A stretch of 64,000 nucleotides of DNA from Acytostelium subglobosum LB1 (GCF_000787575.1 NW_012236525.1:449686-513685), one strand, 5' to 3'; shown: positions 24,178 to 37,623, counted from the stretch's first letter. Notes: a model not told the origin generated them from the letters alone. Made by a program: numbers and translations.

Positions 24178-25713
24178 TTAGGCCTGATGTGTGTTGGTTG
24201 ACGAAGAGTCGGTGGATGATACAGAGGCAGCCGCAGCAGCAGCAGCAATTGCCTCTTGTTCCAAAAGTTTCTGTTTTGCTAATAGTTCTCTCTTCTCCTT
24301 GTTGGTCATCTGTTTGATTGCAGGTACACCTTCGCGATGTCTTTGCTCAAGCTCTACCAACACTCCTCTAAACTCTGCCACTGTAAATACATTGTTCAAC
24401 TTTGATCTAAGGTCTTCATACACCTCACAACTTCAATGATTAAGTGGAGCGAGCGAGTTAGCGAATGATTGATTGATTAATTGAGTGAGTGAGTTAGGAT
24501 ACATACTCTTTGCGTAATAACTTGAAGAAATGAGATCTGATTATCCAATGTTGTGTTGGATATTGTTCGCACATGTCAAGGAAGTCGTGACATATCTGTG
24601 TGACTGGTATGTTCTTTCCAGAAAACATGGCTGGATTCGCCAATATACCCTCAGCAGACATCACACCATCAGCAGTAGTCTCCTTCAAACATTCATCAAT
24701 ATCATCATATTCCAAAACACTTCCATTGGCAATCACTGGAATTGATAATGCATCCCTAAAAGATATGATTGATTGATTGAATGAGTATGAGTGATCAAGT
24801 GGAATAGTTCCACCTCTGATTGATTGAATGACTTACTTAACAGCTTTGATTGCCTTCCAATTGGCAACACCTGATAGTTTGCCCTTTTGCTCTTTGGTGC
24901 GACCATGAACGGTGAGCAATTGACATCCAGCCTCTTGTAATTGAAGTGCCAACTTGATTGTATCTTCAAGATTTGGCAATAGACGTATCTTACAAAACAC
25001 TGGTATACTCAATCTCTTATGTAGTTCTCTGACCATTGGCAATACAATCTCTGGTTGCTCCAACAAGAATGCACCATAATGTCCCTTTTTCGCCACAATC
25101 TGAGGGCATCCCAAGTTGATATCAACTGCATCACATTGACTCTCGACCATCAATGCTGCCTTTACAATGTGCTCCACTTCATTGCCACAGAACTATTGAT
25201 TGATTGATTGTCGTTTGAGTTAGACATGCCCATGTATGAATGAACGAATGAATGAATGAGGACACTCACCTGCACTACTAATGGACGATCCTCTTTGCAG
25301 ATCTCAAAGTTCTCAAGACGATAGGTGGCATCATTGGCATAGTTCTTGCTGTGAAACATTGGTGTGTAGACTAGGTCTGCATTGTACTTTCGACAGAGCA
25401 TTCTGAATGCCAAGAAGGTGTGATCAATCATTGGTGCCACAATATGTTTAGGTGACTTGAGCACATCTCTAAAGAATTGATATCCACCCATCTTTGTAGT
25501 AGGTGTTGCTATCAATGGTATAGCTGTATTATATATTGTTGTTATCACATCTGATGATGGTGTGTTTGTCGTAGTTGTCGTTGTAGTCGTCGATGTAGTA
25601 GTATTATCCGCTGATGCACCATTATCATTTTGAAGTTGTTGAGTCACAGTTGATGATGTCCAATAGAACAATCGATTGTTCAAATCCTTTGTAATAGTAC
25701 TCTTAAGTAACAT
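24178..25713 (-). CDS. dus1l: tRNA-dihydrouridine synthase, Dus1 type
   Basis: Four exons, 25713-25270, 25192-24837, 24755-24507 and 24430-24178, join in phase to 433 residues. After a Thr-rich N-terminal region come the flavin-barrel motifs VAPMIDHTFLAFRMLCRKY, VQFCGNEVEHIVKAALM, DINLGCPQIVAKKGHYGAFL (with the catalytic Cys), PVFCKIRLLP, LTVHGRTKEQKG and IPVIANGSV. Dus1 reduces uridines 16 and 17 in the D-loop of cytoplasmic tRNAs, using FMN and NADPH. The C-terminus has a helical tail with an Ala run. The joins at VVQ/FCGNE and AVK/DALSIP restore the expected family sequence across the introns. The gene is convergent with nothing; its 3' end faces the gene-poor region. Confidence 0.93.
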
Positions 25714-26297
25714 TATGTAGTTATAGAAATATAAAGATAGAGATAGAGATAGATATAAAGTAGTAGTGTAGCGAGGGGGTTAGTTGTGAATGGTCTGAGA
25801 AAACGAGTCCCGAGTGTTTAGTGGCACTTGGGGGGTGTTGGGCGAAGAAAGACAGAAGCGTTTGGATGAAACACTCAACCCCCAACATGTGCCTATTGGA
25901 CATGCGGGTACTGGATGGAGATATTTGCTTCAACAAGTTAGGTGACCTTTGGTATTTTGGACCCAGCCCGCACATCGCTTATCTCTCGATCCAAAATATT
26001 AATCATCCTTGCAAGTGCTCTACCCTCTCTGCCTATCTTCATCGCAATGAGGGATGTTTTCAAGTTAGGGATTGATGGATGGATGATGCCCTACAATCGG
26101 ACTCCTGAATGGATAAATGAAAGAACTTGAGTTGAATGAGAGATGAATGAACGAGATGAATGACAACAACAGACGGTTATTGGATCAATCATTATATCAA
26201 ACAAAGTAGTAGCGTAGTCTACCATTACTTACTTACCCAACTACATACTACAACTATATACTACTTACAATTATAACAATAACAAATAACAAATAAT
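25714..26297. other. Divergent intergenic region
   Basis: Shared upstream DNA of Dus1 (minus) and the first tetraspan gene (plus). There is a G-rich stretch near 25775-25840. The overlapping frames at 25721-26130 have no protein character. Confidence 0.5.
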
Positions 26298-27015
26298 ATG
26301 GCAACAATAAAGAATATAATAGTATATACATTAATAGGATTGTTATCAGCAGCATTCCTATCATTAGTTATAACAACATATATCTATGATTGGTATGGCA
26401 TAGTTATGCCTAATGATGATTTCTATGTCTTTGGTCTATCAAGATACACCGTATTCAATGTATGTTTAAAGATGAATGAATGAATGAATGAATGAATGAA
26501 TGAATGTAACTAACTAATACTATTAATAGTTAACAAGTATATATGTTCAGGAATATACATATAAGAATAACATTATACAGGGTACATTCTCAACAATGGC
26601 TGCATTTGAAGGATTGTCATTAGTATTCTTGGCATTGCTGTTGATCAGTATTGTGGTATTCTTTATTAGAAGACATGATGAGATATTCCAATCATTGGTG
26701 TTCGTCTCATCGATATGTATGCTGTTGTGCCAGATCATTGCATTCCATATTGTATTCAGTGTCACTGGTAACCTCAATGATCAACACTTTGCCAACTGCC
26801 AATCAAAGTACTATTGTGAAACATTCCGTGGCAGTGCCGATGGATATATTTGGGGACCGCTCAAAGGTCTATGGCTGGGTCTGGCTGCACTATGTGTATC
26901 ATTCGTCAATGCCATAGTATGCGCAATATTCAAATGGACCAGATATGCCAATCAAGCCGAACCAGGTTCAAAACTATCCGCAGTGAGTAGTACCAGTAGT
27001 TCATACCGTGGATAA
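26298..27015 (+). CDS. Four-span membrane protein, tetraspan family member 1
   Basis: Exons 26298-26459 and 26581-27015 join in phase to 198 residues. There are four hydrophobic helices: about 8-28, 60-80, 92-112 and 145-165. The last extracellular loop has FANCQSKYYCETFRG followed by YIWGPLKGLWLGL, that is two Cys five residues apart and a WGP-x-x-G motif. The same loop occurs in the next gene downstream and in the gene at 60340-61120, so this is a local paralogue family. The topology is claudin- or tetraspanin-like, but the Cys motif sits in the second large loop and no known family is recognised. The intron holds a (TGAA)n repeat. Confidence 0.8.
26472..26506. repeat. (TGAA)n tetranucleotide repeat in an intron
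   Basis: About eight tandem TGAA units lie within the only intron of the first tetraspan gene. This is the longest uninterrupted example of the tetranucleotide repeats that fill introns throughout the window. Confidence 0.85.
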
Positions 27016-27425
27016 TGATGGTGATCACCATCCCAAGGGTGGATCTCAAAAGGCCAAGTCAATCAATAATTCAATCATTCATTCAGTCATTCACATATAG
27101 TTGTGTGAATGATCATTATGTACAACTACCAAAGTAATAATAAATTCAAAGTGATCACATCAAGTTGATCAGGCGATAACCTGATGGGGTTGTTTTGCAA
27201 AAACTGATCAAAAAATATCTTGTCCTAAGCCCCATGCAAAACAATGTTGTTTGAATGTGAGGTGTACACCTCGAGGACATCAATCTACATATGATAAGTG
27301 AGACCATTGTGTATTGGTTACCCTGTAGCTGTGTCTCTCTCTCTCTCCCAACAAGAATAGAAGAAGAAGAAGAAGAATACAATACAACGACAAACCAACA
27401 ACAACAACAATAACAAAGGTACTAA
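27016..27425. other. Intergenic between the two tetraspan genes
   Basis: AT-rich spacer with a CTCTCTCTC run at about 27334-27347 and a GAAGAAGAA run just before the next start. Nothing else is supported. Confidence 0.5.
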
Positions 27426-28259
27426 ATGTTGGATGTCAACAAGTTATTGGGCTCATTCCTTGTTCTCCTCTCATTGGCCACCAGTCTACTGGTGGTCTAC
27501 TCAATGACCAAGCCTTGGTACATCATCTCGGTTCTAGCACAGGCGCCTCCAATCAATCAAGTTCACATCAACACCAACATCAACAACAACAGCGTAATCA
27601 ACAAAGATGGAGGTGCACTCTATGATATATATGTACAGTTTGGATGGTTCTCCTATGGCACATACTATGTAAGTTCGATCCCAAAAGGATCAAGGCTAGG
27701 CCCTGGAGGGTCTCATCATGGTCCACGCCCACTCACTCACACACTCACACACACATAGGCTGTGAACATGGAGCAGATTGATCACTCAACATATAGTGGA
27801 TCAGCGATGGAATGGACGATGTTGACTAGTTTCATTGTGCTGTGTATATCGATGGCACCATCATTCGCATTGGCATTCATCACGGTGTTGTTCATATTCG
27901 TCGACAAATTGTCAGAGTCCAAACGAAGACGACTGGCACAGCTGCTGATAATAGTGTCCACGGCGTCGTTTGGCCTGCTGACGACAGGCTTTTTAATTTA
28001 CTTGACGCTGACGGCATCACTACGCAACGATAACTTCCACAACTGCCATCATCAGTTCTTCTGTCGGTCGTTCAGAGGCACGCAAGGCAATTTCTCATGG
28101 GGTCCAATGGATGGATACTGGCTGTGTCTAATGGGTATACTCGGATCGTTCATCACCGCCCTGGTATCAATCATAGTGCATCAAGTCTACAAAGTGGGCT
28201 CATCATCATCCTCAAACAACAGTTATCAAGCAGTTGCCAAGCACTCCTCTGTCAACTAG
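27426..28259 (+). CDS. Four-span membrane protein, tetraspan family member 2
   Basis: Exons 27426-27668 and 27759-28259 join in phase to 247 residues. Helix 1 (LLGSFLVLLSLATSLLVVYS) is followed by a loop with an Asn-rich insert, then three further helices. The last loop reads FHNCHHQFFCRSFRG then FSWGPMDGYWLCL, matching member 1 position by position (N-C-x5-C-x-x-F-R-G, then W-G-P-x-x-G-x-W-L). The short Ser/Asn-rich tail is cytoplasmic if the first helix is a signal anchor. The two genes lie in tandem on the same strand, 410 bases apart, with one intron each at a similar position before helix 2, which suggests an old tandem duplication. Confidence 0.8.
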
Positions 28260-28446
28260 ATAATCTAGATTGATTGATCAGTTGATTGATTAATTGTAAC
28301 ATGTACATAATATATCTCGAGATAAGGAATGTAGAGTCTTCAATGTTTATTAAGTATGAGATGGTACAAGGCGGTTAATATTGACCGATCCTTGTCATGG
28401 ATCGTGTCGGGGCAGAGTCTGGCCATCAATGTAGCTTGGGGTAGTA

Positions 28447-28460
28447 GTCTTCATGAAGAC
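28447..28460. repeat. Perfect 14-base palindrome GTCTTCATGAAGAC
   Basis: A perfect palindrome about 100 bases upstream of the BRC-repeat gene start. A second inverted repeat, CGATCC with GGATCG, lies at 28386-28404. Either could be a regulatory site; chance cannot be excluded. Confidence 0.35.
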
Positions 28461-28557
28461 CCACAAAGTCAGGTTTGTCCAACATTCATTTCATCGACTT
28501 GGTGTTATCTCTTTGATTGAATATACACAGATACAGAACCTAACAATAAATAACATA

Positions 28558-29034
28558 ATGAATCATACTTCTACGACAACTACTACTTCCTCGCCAAACA
28601 ACACCAACAACAACAACAGTCATACATCACCAGAGGTTGTACAATTCACAAGTGGAAGAGGTAGTCACATTAGAGTCTCAGACGAGGCTGTGATAAAGGC
28701 AAAGACATTGATCAACTCTATAAAGGATGATGAATACGATGGTTGGTTAAAGAAGAGGAATAGAGATGATGATGATGTAATTGATGATGATGACGTTGAT
28801 GACGATGATGGATTGGTGCACTATGACAACAACAACAATGACAATGACAATGGCAAGAAGAACAAGTTCGATAGCAAATGCAAGAGTCAATTCACTACTG
28901 GCAGAGGTGATCAGATCAGAATAGAATCGTCCAATCTCAATCAAGCCAAGAGTACAATCGATGTGCTCGATGTCAATGTTGACAACTACCAAGAGGACTT
29001 GATGCTGCTGAGTCAGCCCTTCAAGAAGGAATAG
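28558..29034 (+). CDS. Small acidic protein with two BRC-like (BRCA2) repeats
   Basis: The likely start is 28558 (MNHTSTTTTTSS, after AACATA), giving 158 residues in one exon; an upstream in-frame ATG at 28453 would add 35 residues. Two units share the pattern F-T-[ST]-G-R-G-x-x-I-R-[VI]-x8-A-K-x-x-I: the first at about residues 30-55 (FTSGRGSHIRVSDEAVIKAK), the second at about 112-137 (FTTGRGDQIRI...QAKSTI). This aligns with the BRC consensus F-x-T-A-S-G-K-x-V-x-V-S-x8-A-x-x-x-F, with Gly in place of Ala in FxxA. BRC repeats bind RAD51. No BRCA2 helical or OB-fold domain is present. An Asp-rich linker separates the units. Function as a RAD51 partner is inferred from the repeats only. Confidence 0.65.
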   Translation: MNHTSTTTTTSSPNNTNNNNSHTSPEVVQFTSGRGSHIRVSDEAVIKAKTLINSIKDDEYDGWLKKRNRDDDDVIDDDDVDDDDGLVHYDNNNNDNDNGKKNKFDSKCKSQFTTGRGDQIRIESSNLNQAKSTIDVLDVNVDNYQEDLMLLSQPFKKE

Positions 29035-29099
29035 ACGGTCGTCCATTGAATGTAGTAATAGTAAATCAATATATTTATTATATGCTTGTACAAGATCAT

Positions 29100-31225
29100 T
29101 CATTCATTCAGTTGGTACACATGTATTAGACAATCACTTGAACATGTTGCAATCTACATAGATGGTTGGTCCCGCGACACAGGTTAGTCATCTCTCAAGA
29201 GGCCATTGGTGTCCACCACATCCTCCCTCCCTCATTCATTCATTCAGTACATACTCTATTCTTCCTTGCATTCCATCTCAAGCCTTCGATTGAACCAAGG
29301 TGTACTCTCCTCGCATATACCTTCTCCATCGAATTGATATCCCAGATGAATATCCATCCATTCTGAGTGGCACAAATGACCTTCTTGGGTTGCGACACAG
29401 GGCTAGGCCTTGTAAGTGCCAGATATGTAACAGTATGCCATTCACCAACATCGCCAGTTGTCCTAAATAAATGTGCCTCCTCAAATGTGTTGTCGTTCTT
29501 GCTTGACCATAGTCTGATCGTTTGATCATCGGCACATGTGGCAATAGTGTTTCTACGCCAATCAACGCATGTGACTGCCATTGAATGGCCGCGAAGAGTG
29601 TGCAATCTCTCGCCATCCGATCGTCTCCAGAGCACTGTGGTCTGATCCTCTGAGCAGGTGGCCACTTGGCTTCCATCGTCGTTGAAGCACGCTGACCATA
29701 TCTCTGCAAAGTGTCCAATTGAGCCGAATCGAATGTCTTGCTGATCACTGACCACTGGTTCGTGCATCAATCGTTTCCACGCCAGGCTGAGTGTGTTGAG
29801 TTGTATGTCATAGTTGTACAGGCACAGATGGCCGCCTGTCGTTCCAACCAGCAATGTATTTGTGTCTCGATGCCATTGAATGACTGTGATCGCATCGCCC
29901 AACGAGTCTACCACCGTGCTTTGTTTGGTCTCAATGTCAAATCGCATCAGACTGCCATCCATCAGTCCTGCCATGATGAATGAGCCGCTCGGACATCCTG
30001 TCCACGCCAGACTTCGAACAGGGACACCAAGTATCTCCTTCCAATACGGCAGCTCACCAATGTGATCATCACTCATTGACCAGATCATAAGATTGCCCAT
30101 GAAGTCTCCACATGCCAGCATCGTTCCATCATCATTAAAGTCCAGTCCACAGCATGTTAGCTCGTGGAACATCAGTCTGTAGTCCTCCTCCTTTGTCGTC
30201 ACATCATCAACTGCATGTGGTACTATGGATACATTATGCAGGCCAGACTCATCATATATCCATATTCTTTGATTGATCACTGCCCACTTCATTGCGTAGA
30301 CCAGTCCATGCTGGAACTTCATCTTGCTCTCGAGATTGCCACTTCGATATACCAGGATCTCTGAGCTGGACGATGGCACGACGAGCAGGTCACCATCAAA
30401 TAGCATGTCCTTGATGAGACCGGATCCCTGGCACTCGACACTCCACAACACATTCAAAGTGGTCAGGTCCACGACCTGGATGGTACGTCCACGTGACAGT
30501 GCCATCTGATTCTGATCGAATCGATTCCTCACGACCACTGTACATCCCTTGCCGGGTGGTAGCTCCACATGTTTGATCGTCTCCTTTGTTTGATAGTCGA
30601 TCATTGACAACTCCATCCTCTCCTCGCCCATTGTAAGAGTGCGTGATGATTGATATCCTTCCTTGCCAGAGTCCTGACGCACCGTGACCAGATGTCCCTG
30701 TTCATTGAGTTCGCCAAAGAAGTTGAGTTGACCATCCACAATGGACTCGAAAACAGGTCGTCTCTGAAGTGTTAGATCGAATGATATGATGTAGACGCGG
30801 CAGTTTCCATGCTCACTGCTCACGGCCACTGTGAGTGTATTGTTTGATTGATCAATGCGTGGAGTTGAGATATGCATCACTTTGATTGAGTCATCAGCTA
30901 TCGACGATAACAATGGCAATTGAATAGATGACAGTGTATTCCATTGATGATCATGTAACATTATACATCCAGAGTATGAACAACTCATGTATACATCATA
31001 ATTGGATTGACCATTGATTGTTATTGTTGTTGGCAATGTAGTATGTATTATACAAGTGATAATATCATTATGTATTCTCTTGAATAGTACTCTCCTTTGT
31101 TCCTTTATATTCCATTTACATATTGATGATCCCATTGCCAGTGTGATTGAGTATTGATCATCAACATCAGTGATACAAGATATATATCTTGATGATCCAA
31201 CTCCATAAGAGTGTATAAGTTCCAT
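29100..31225 (-). CDS. WD40 repeat protein
   Basis: Exon 1 is 31225-29255 and a short exon 2 is 29153-29100, giving 674 residues. WD40 units are clear in the C-terminal half, for example VTCVDWRRNTIATCADDQTIRLW and GSQVATCSEDQTTVLWRRSDG. The weaker N-terminal half has blade-like repeats too, so it may form two propellers. Without exon 2 the frame ends abruptly at NRVCTE. Splicing at GTATGT (29254-29249) to an AG before 29153 restores RIATCSSDCLIHVYQLNE, a proper last blade. The overall layout resembles large WD40 proteins such as WDR6, but similarity is too weak to name it. The start at 31225 (MELIHSYG) is preferred over an upstream one inside TGAT repeat DNA. Confidence 0.85.
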
Positions 31226-31426
31226 TTCCCAGTTGATTGATCGATTGATTGATTGATTGAATGAATGATTGAAAGGACTTAAGTTCAATCACATTTAACG
31301 AATGAATGAGTCGACTCGCCCCCAGCTGAGTCATTTTGAGTCAGTGATGATTCACTCGCTCACTGGTGTTTGATTGATCTCGAGATTTATTTGATCAATT
31401 ATATATTAATACTATTATTACTACTA

Positions 31427-32304
31427 TTACATGACATTAATGGTGATTGACTCGTCATCCTTGTCAGTGGCAAACAACAATCCATTGTTGGCGTAGTGTG
31501 GATTCAACCTGTTCTTTGGCAGTGCACACTCGCGCGAATAGAGTGAGTTGAAGTTGTTGGAGTATATAAAGCTTCCAAAGCATAGTCCAATCAATGTACC
31601 TCCTAATATCTATATGTTGCGTAAAGTTAGTATCAATCAATGTACATTGACATCGTTGTTGACGACACACATACATCAGAAAAGTCATGATGGTAATCCA
31701 TTGTCCTTGATACGGCTACCAATGATGATACGACAAATGGAGAGAGAGCAATGAATAGCTTCCATGATGGTGATCCAGACTTGCGGAAGATCTTTAACTT
31801 GCCACAAAGATACATTGAGAGGAAGGTCATCGATGCGAATGACACTGAGGAATGTCCCGACGGGAATGACAGTCGCCCATCCCTTATGAATGATTCTCGT
31901 CCAGTCTCCACTCTGCCTGCATAGCTTGGTCTGTATCGGCCAGCGGCCACCTTTAAGAAGTCTGTGAACAGCATCGTCATTGTGAAGGCCTGGATGAGAC
32001 CGAGACATGCGTGATGGAAGTCGTTTGAGTTCTTGTAATAGGCAAACACTGCGCCAAACACTGCAATGGGCACAGCGAATGCAATGACCATGAGCAACCA
32101 AGTGGGAACAATGTCCGCTCGGACAGGGTATTGAATCTGTTGGAATGTTGCCAAACCATCCGGTAGGTATCTGTCATAAGGTTGAATGGCAAAGTTGAAC
32201 ACTGCCGACTCTATAATAAATATCACTGCACATAATGCCCAATCGAATATATGTTGTTTAGTGAACCATGGTATATGTGAGTAATAACTAAGATTATGTA
32301 TCAT
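31427..32304 (-). CDS. PAP2-family lipid phosphate phosphatase
   Basis: Exons 32304-31675 and 31609-31427 join in phase to 270 residues. Six hydrophobic segments are visible. The three PAP2 phosphatase motifs are intact: KVAAGRYRP (K-x6-R-P), FPSGHSS (P-S-G-H) and SRTMDYHHDFSD (S-R-x5-H-x3-D), the last completed just before the intron. Such enzymes remove phosphate from phosphatidic acid, lysophosphatidic acid or diacylglycerol pyrophosphate at the cell surface or endomembranes. The tail KNRLNPHYANNGLLF is typical of the LPP/DPP1 type. Confidence 0.93.
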
Positions 32305-32708
32305 CTCTATCTCTAACTCTAACTATATAGTATTGTTTGATTGATTGTTGAATGAATGATGTGAGAAAGTGATTGAGTGATTGAGTGTAGTAGTAATAAT
32401 AAGGGTGAATGAAGTAATGTTATAAGTAACAAGGTACAGGTAGTAGTATATATGTTGTACAAGTAATATATATATGTTTTATGTATATGTATTGGTTGAG
32501 TGAATGGTAATGAATGGGTGGAGCGCAGGGCAGTTCCATCAAGGCATGCACGAAGGGTGAGGGGTGGGTTTGAGAGTCGGCGTTGGAAGCTTCTTTTTGC
32601 CGATCGTATGTTCGTGTGTGTGGGTAGTTGGTTTGCAGACCCGACCTATCACTTCCATGCATGAACTTCTGGAAGTTATACTAACTTCACTGATTGACAT
32701 TATCTAAC
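32305..32708. other. Intergenic upstream of PAP2 gene
   Basis: Promoter-side spacer of the PAP2 gene and 3' side of the pfkB gene (both minus). It contains an alternating TATATA stretch and a G-rich segment near 32550-32575. No gene seen. Confidence 0.5.
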
Positions 32709-33849
32709 TTAGTTGTTGTCTTGAAGCATTTGAAGTACCTCTGAGAGATCTGGTACTCGACTACATCCTCCATAGTATCGCGTGTTTAGGGCACCGGCTG
32801 CACTGGCAAAGTTTAGACATTGGCTCATTGATTGATCTTGTAGGATGGAGAATAGCATTCCGGCTCTGAATGCATCACCTGCTCCTATGGTGTCTTTACA
32901 ATGCTCTTGTTGCATTGTTGGTAGTGCATAGTGCCAGAAGGGTGCGATGTATGTCGCTTGATGATTGACGCCACGTTTGAAACATCCTCCTGCCGCAAGA
33001 CCATTTGCTCCGTCCGTTATAATGATGAATGTGTTGGGATACTTTGATAGCCAATCCCTGGCGACACCCAATGTCATCTCAATGTCACCCTTCTTGCCCA
33101 TCCAATCTGTTGATGTCTGATAGAAGAAGGCACTGCCAGTGTTGGGCAGCAGTCCCGTGACTGATTCATGCAGGCAATGGTCCATGACATAGACATTCAT
33201 CTTGCTTGCGAATGCCTTGAGTATTAAATCATTTGATATTGATGGTGTGTTGTAGTCCAATGTGATCCAAGAGTCTTCTACAGTCCAATCGATCAAGTCC
33301 ATGTATTGTTGTTTACGTTGTGCCACATACTTGTCCACGGCCACAAAGCCCAGACCAAACATTGTCCTTTCGGCATCTGGTGTCAAGTAGATATCGGTTG
33401 ATGGCGTTGTCAAATGACTACTATGTACCAATGGTGGAACACGTACATGTAGATAATTCCTATAAACAGATTCCAATCCAACCAGATTATTAAGTATACC
33501 AATTAAATCTCTTCCACGTTGATCATCAGCAATTGGTATTGAGTTAAAGTTAACATATATTGGTGTTGTAGTTGTTGTCGACTGTTGTTGTTGTTGTTGT
33601 TGTTGTGCACCTTGTAGTAATTGTTTAAGCCATGTTGATATACATATCTTAACAACAAGATAGTTAGTATTCATTCAATCATTCAATCATCCATTCAAAC
33701 TTGAAGTTTACCATTGTGTTTGACGCTTCGCCACCCAAAGTTGTTACTTGGTCTGTACATTCTGTGTATGAACCTTTGGTCTTTGGGAATACATTAACAA
33801 ACTTGATGTAGTCAATGCATATTGTACCATATATTGTCAATGTCTTCAT
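32709..33849 (-). CDS. pfkB-family carbohydrate kinase (ribokinase/ketohexokinase-like)
   Basis: Exons 33849-33712 and 33647-32709 join in phase to 358 residues. The start MKTLTIYGTICIDYIKF and the sequence GGEASNTM at the exon end form the first pfkB signature (GG-x-x-x-N); the intron falls just after it. The second signature, KDTIGAGDAFRAGML, carries the anion-hole glycines and the catalytic Asp. The substrate is a sugar or nucleoside with a free hydroxymethyl group; it cannot be told from the sequence. A Gln/Thr-rich insert (about residues 58-75) is a lineage addition. Confidence 0.92.
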
Positions 33850-34039
33850 CTCTTATCTCTCTTTGTTGACTCAATATAAAGACAATGATTGTTTGAAGTT
33901 TGATGTTCAACCTGACCCCCACCCTTCATTTTTGAACCCTGATGACTCACTTTGATCAACTTCAAACACTTCTATTCATTCTAGCTTATAACAATATATA
34001 TATATATATATACATTACATTAACAAAGATATAAATAGA

Positions 34040-34805
34040 ATGCAATACAACAACAATATAATGTTGGTTGGATTGCTGTTGGTTGTGTTTGTAGCAACTA
34101 GCAATGCTCTGACATTACAGGTCGAACCAAAGATGACAGAGTGTTTCTCAGAGTATGTGGACAGTGGAAAGATATCATTTATCAACTATCAAGTGATTAG
34201 AGGTGGATTGTTGGATGTCGATGTCAAGGTATTCGACCCAATGGGAAACACTATATACTCTATTCTTCACTTTGAATCGTCGATGAAGGGCAAGATGTCT
34301 TTCACCGCATCAAACAGTGGCGCATACAAGATCTGTTTCAACAATGAGATGTCAAGGTTCACTGCCAAGGTCATCACATTCACCTGGACATACGACAATG
34401 CTGACACTGCATTTGTCAAGGGAGGTAAGTCATACGAGCTCCGGTCCCAACTCGCCCAGTGACTGATTATCATGTCGCGCCAACTTCAAACAACAGAAAC
34501 ATTGAACCCAATGGATCAGTCCATTCAGAAGATCGAGAGAACACTGCAGTCAATCGTATTTGAGCAGAAGAAGATGAGATACAGAGAGCAAACCAACAGA
34601 GACAGTAAGTACCATAGCATGGAGGACTCACTCAATCACAAACCTAACAACCAATCAATCAATCGAATCAATAGCCTCTGAGAGCACTAATGAAAGAGTT
34701 GTTAGATGGACCATCATTCAGTTGTTAGTCCTGGTAAGCATGGGCGTTGCACAGATTTGGTTCCTTAGAAGATGGTTCAACTCCAAGTCGACACAAAGAG
34801 TTTAA
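34040..34805 (+). CDS. p24/TMED (emp24/gp25L) cargo receptor
   Basis: Three exons, 34040-34424, 34497-34604 and 34675-34805, join in phase to 207 residues. A signal peptide (residues 1-23) precedes a GOLD domain with the conserved Cys pair (TECFSEY and YKICFNN). A coiled coil (SIQKIERTLQSIVFEQKKMRY, in part) leads to the ERVVRWTIIQLLVLVSMG-type membrane helix and a short tail, RRWFNSKSTQRV. p24 proteins cycle between ER and Golgi and sort cargo into COPII and COPI vesicles. The tail lacks a C-terminal KKXX, so retrieval would depend on partner subunits. Confidence 0.93.
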
Positions 34806-34953
34806 AGCTGGTGATGATTGGGACATCCCTCAACATGGATGTTGTTGGTAACCAAACACTGCATCATACGCATACATAGTTGCCAAAGACATCAACAGCA
34901 GCAATAATAATAATAATAATAGCAAGTTACAATATGATATAGATAGATAGTTA

Positions 34954-35625
34954 TTATGGTCCAGCCTTGTTTAATGCAAGTACATTGTTGATCATGAATG
35001 TAGAGTATTTGTGAGTGGATACCAGGTGATCCAGTCGAGTCTGCTCATTTCCAAAGGTCATAGTGCAATCATCAACAAGACATTCATACTTTGTATACAA
35101 GATATGTTAGTGCCTGATGTGATTGAACCTAGAGATAGTGGACAAACATACCATTTGACGCTTCTTTGCCAACAGTTTGAACATGGTGTCGTGTGTCTCG
35201 AGGACGTGACACTCTAACCATCTGTTTGATTGGAATGAGCGATGACAGTACTGACACTCATAACTATGTACACTATTGTAATGATTCTGATAGGCTGCTA
35301 TCGTATTGAATACTACCATTCCTTGACAGTTACCAAACTCACATACAATGTGTTGTTGTTGTTGTTGTTGCTGTTGTTGTTGATGTTCATAATAGTGATC
35401 ATTGTCTTCATCGTCTACTGACATCATCTCTGTATCATTAACCTCTTCATAATCATCATCTTGTTGATGTTGTTGTTGTTGTTGTTGATTATCTTCGATC
35501 ACAGCCAAACACCTTTGTTTAGAGTTGTTGGTCTTTCTTGAGTATTGTTGATCAACAACGTCGTCCTTGAAGAAGTCATCATCGGCATTGTATTTGTGCA
35601 CTACACGTTGATAGCCAGTGCTCAT
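34954..35625 (-). CDS. ZNF511-like C2H2 zinc finger protein
   Basis: Exons 35625-35152 and 35088-34954 join in phase to 202 residues. After acidic and Gln-rich tracts come three C2H2 fingers: CEFGNCQGMVVFNTIAAYQN (with two His following), CQYCHRSFQSNRWLECHVLE, and, across the intron, YECLVDDCTMTFGNEQTRLD ending HLVSTHKY. The linker THDTMFKLLAKKRQMYECLV matches the conserved spacer in animal and yeast ZNF511-type proteins. The start at 35625 (MSTGYQRV) is preferred; an upstream in-frame ATG at 35733 would lie 7 bases from the DDX41 stop and add a hydrophobic leader that looks like untranslated or intronic DNA. Confidence 0.88.
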
Positions 35626-35739
35626 ACTGTCAATGATGTTATTGTTGCCATGTACTTGTATCAAGTATAACAATGTACAGATAAGAATTGTAATGAGGGA
35701 GAATGAATGAATGAACTGGACAGCTTTGTCCATTTTTTA

Positions 35740-37623
<1,884 letters not shown>

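Noticed and set aside
35626-35733. N-terminal extension of the ZNF511-like protein starting MDKAVQF with a hydrophobic stretch.
   Set aside because: It would begin 7 bases from the DDX41 stop codon and gives a membrane-like leader to a nuclear zinc finger protein; the ATG at 35625 fits the family better.
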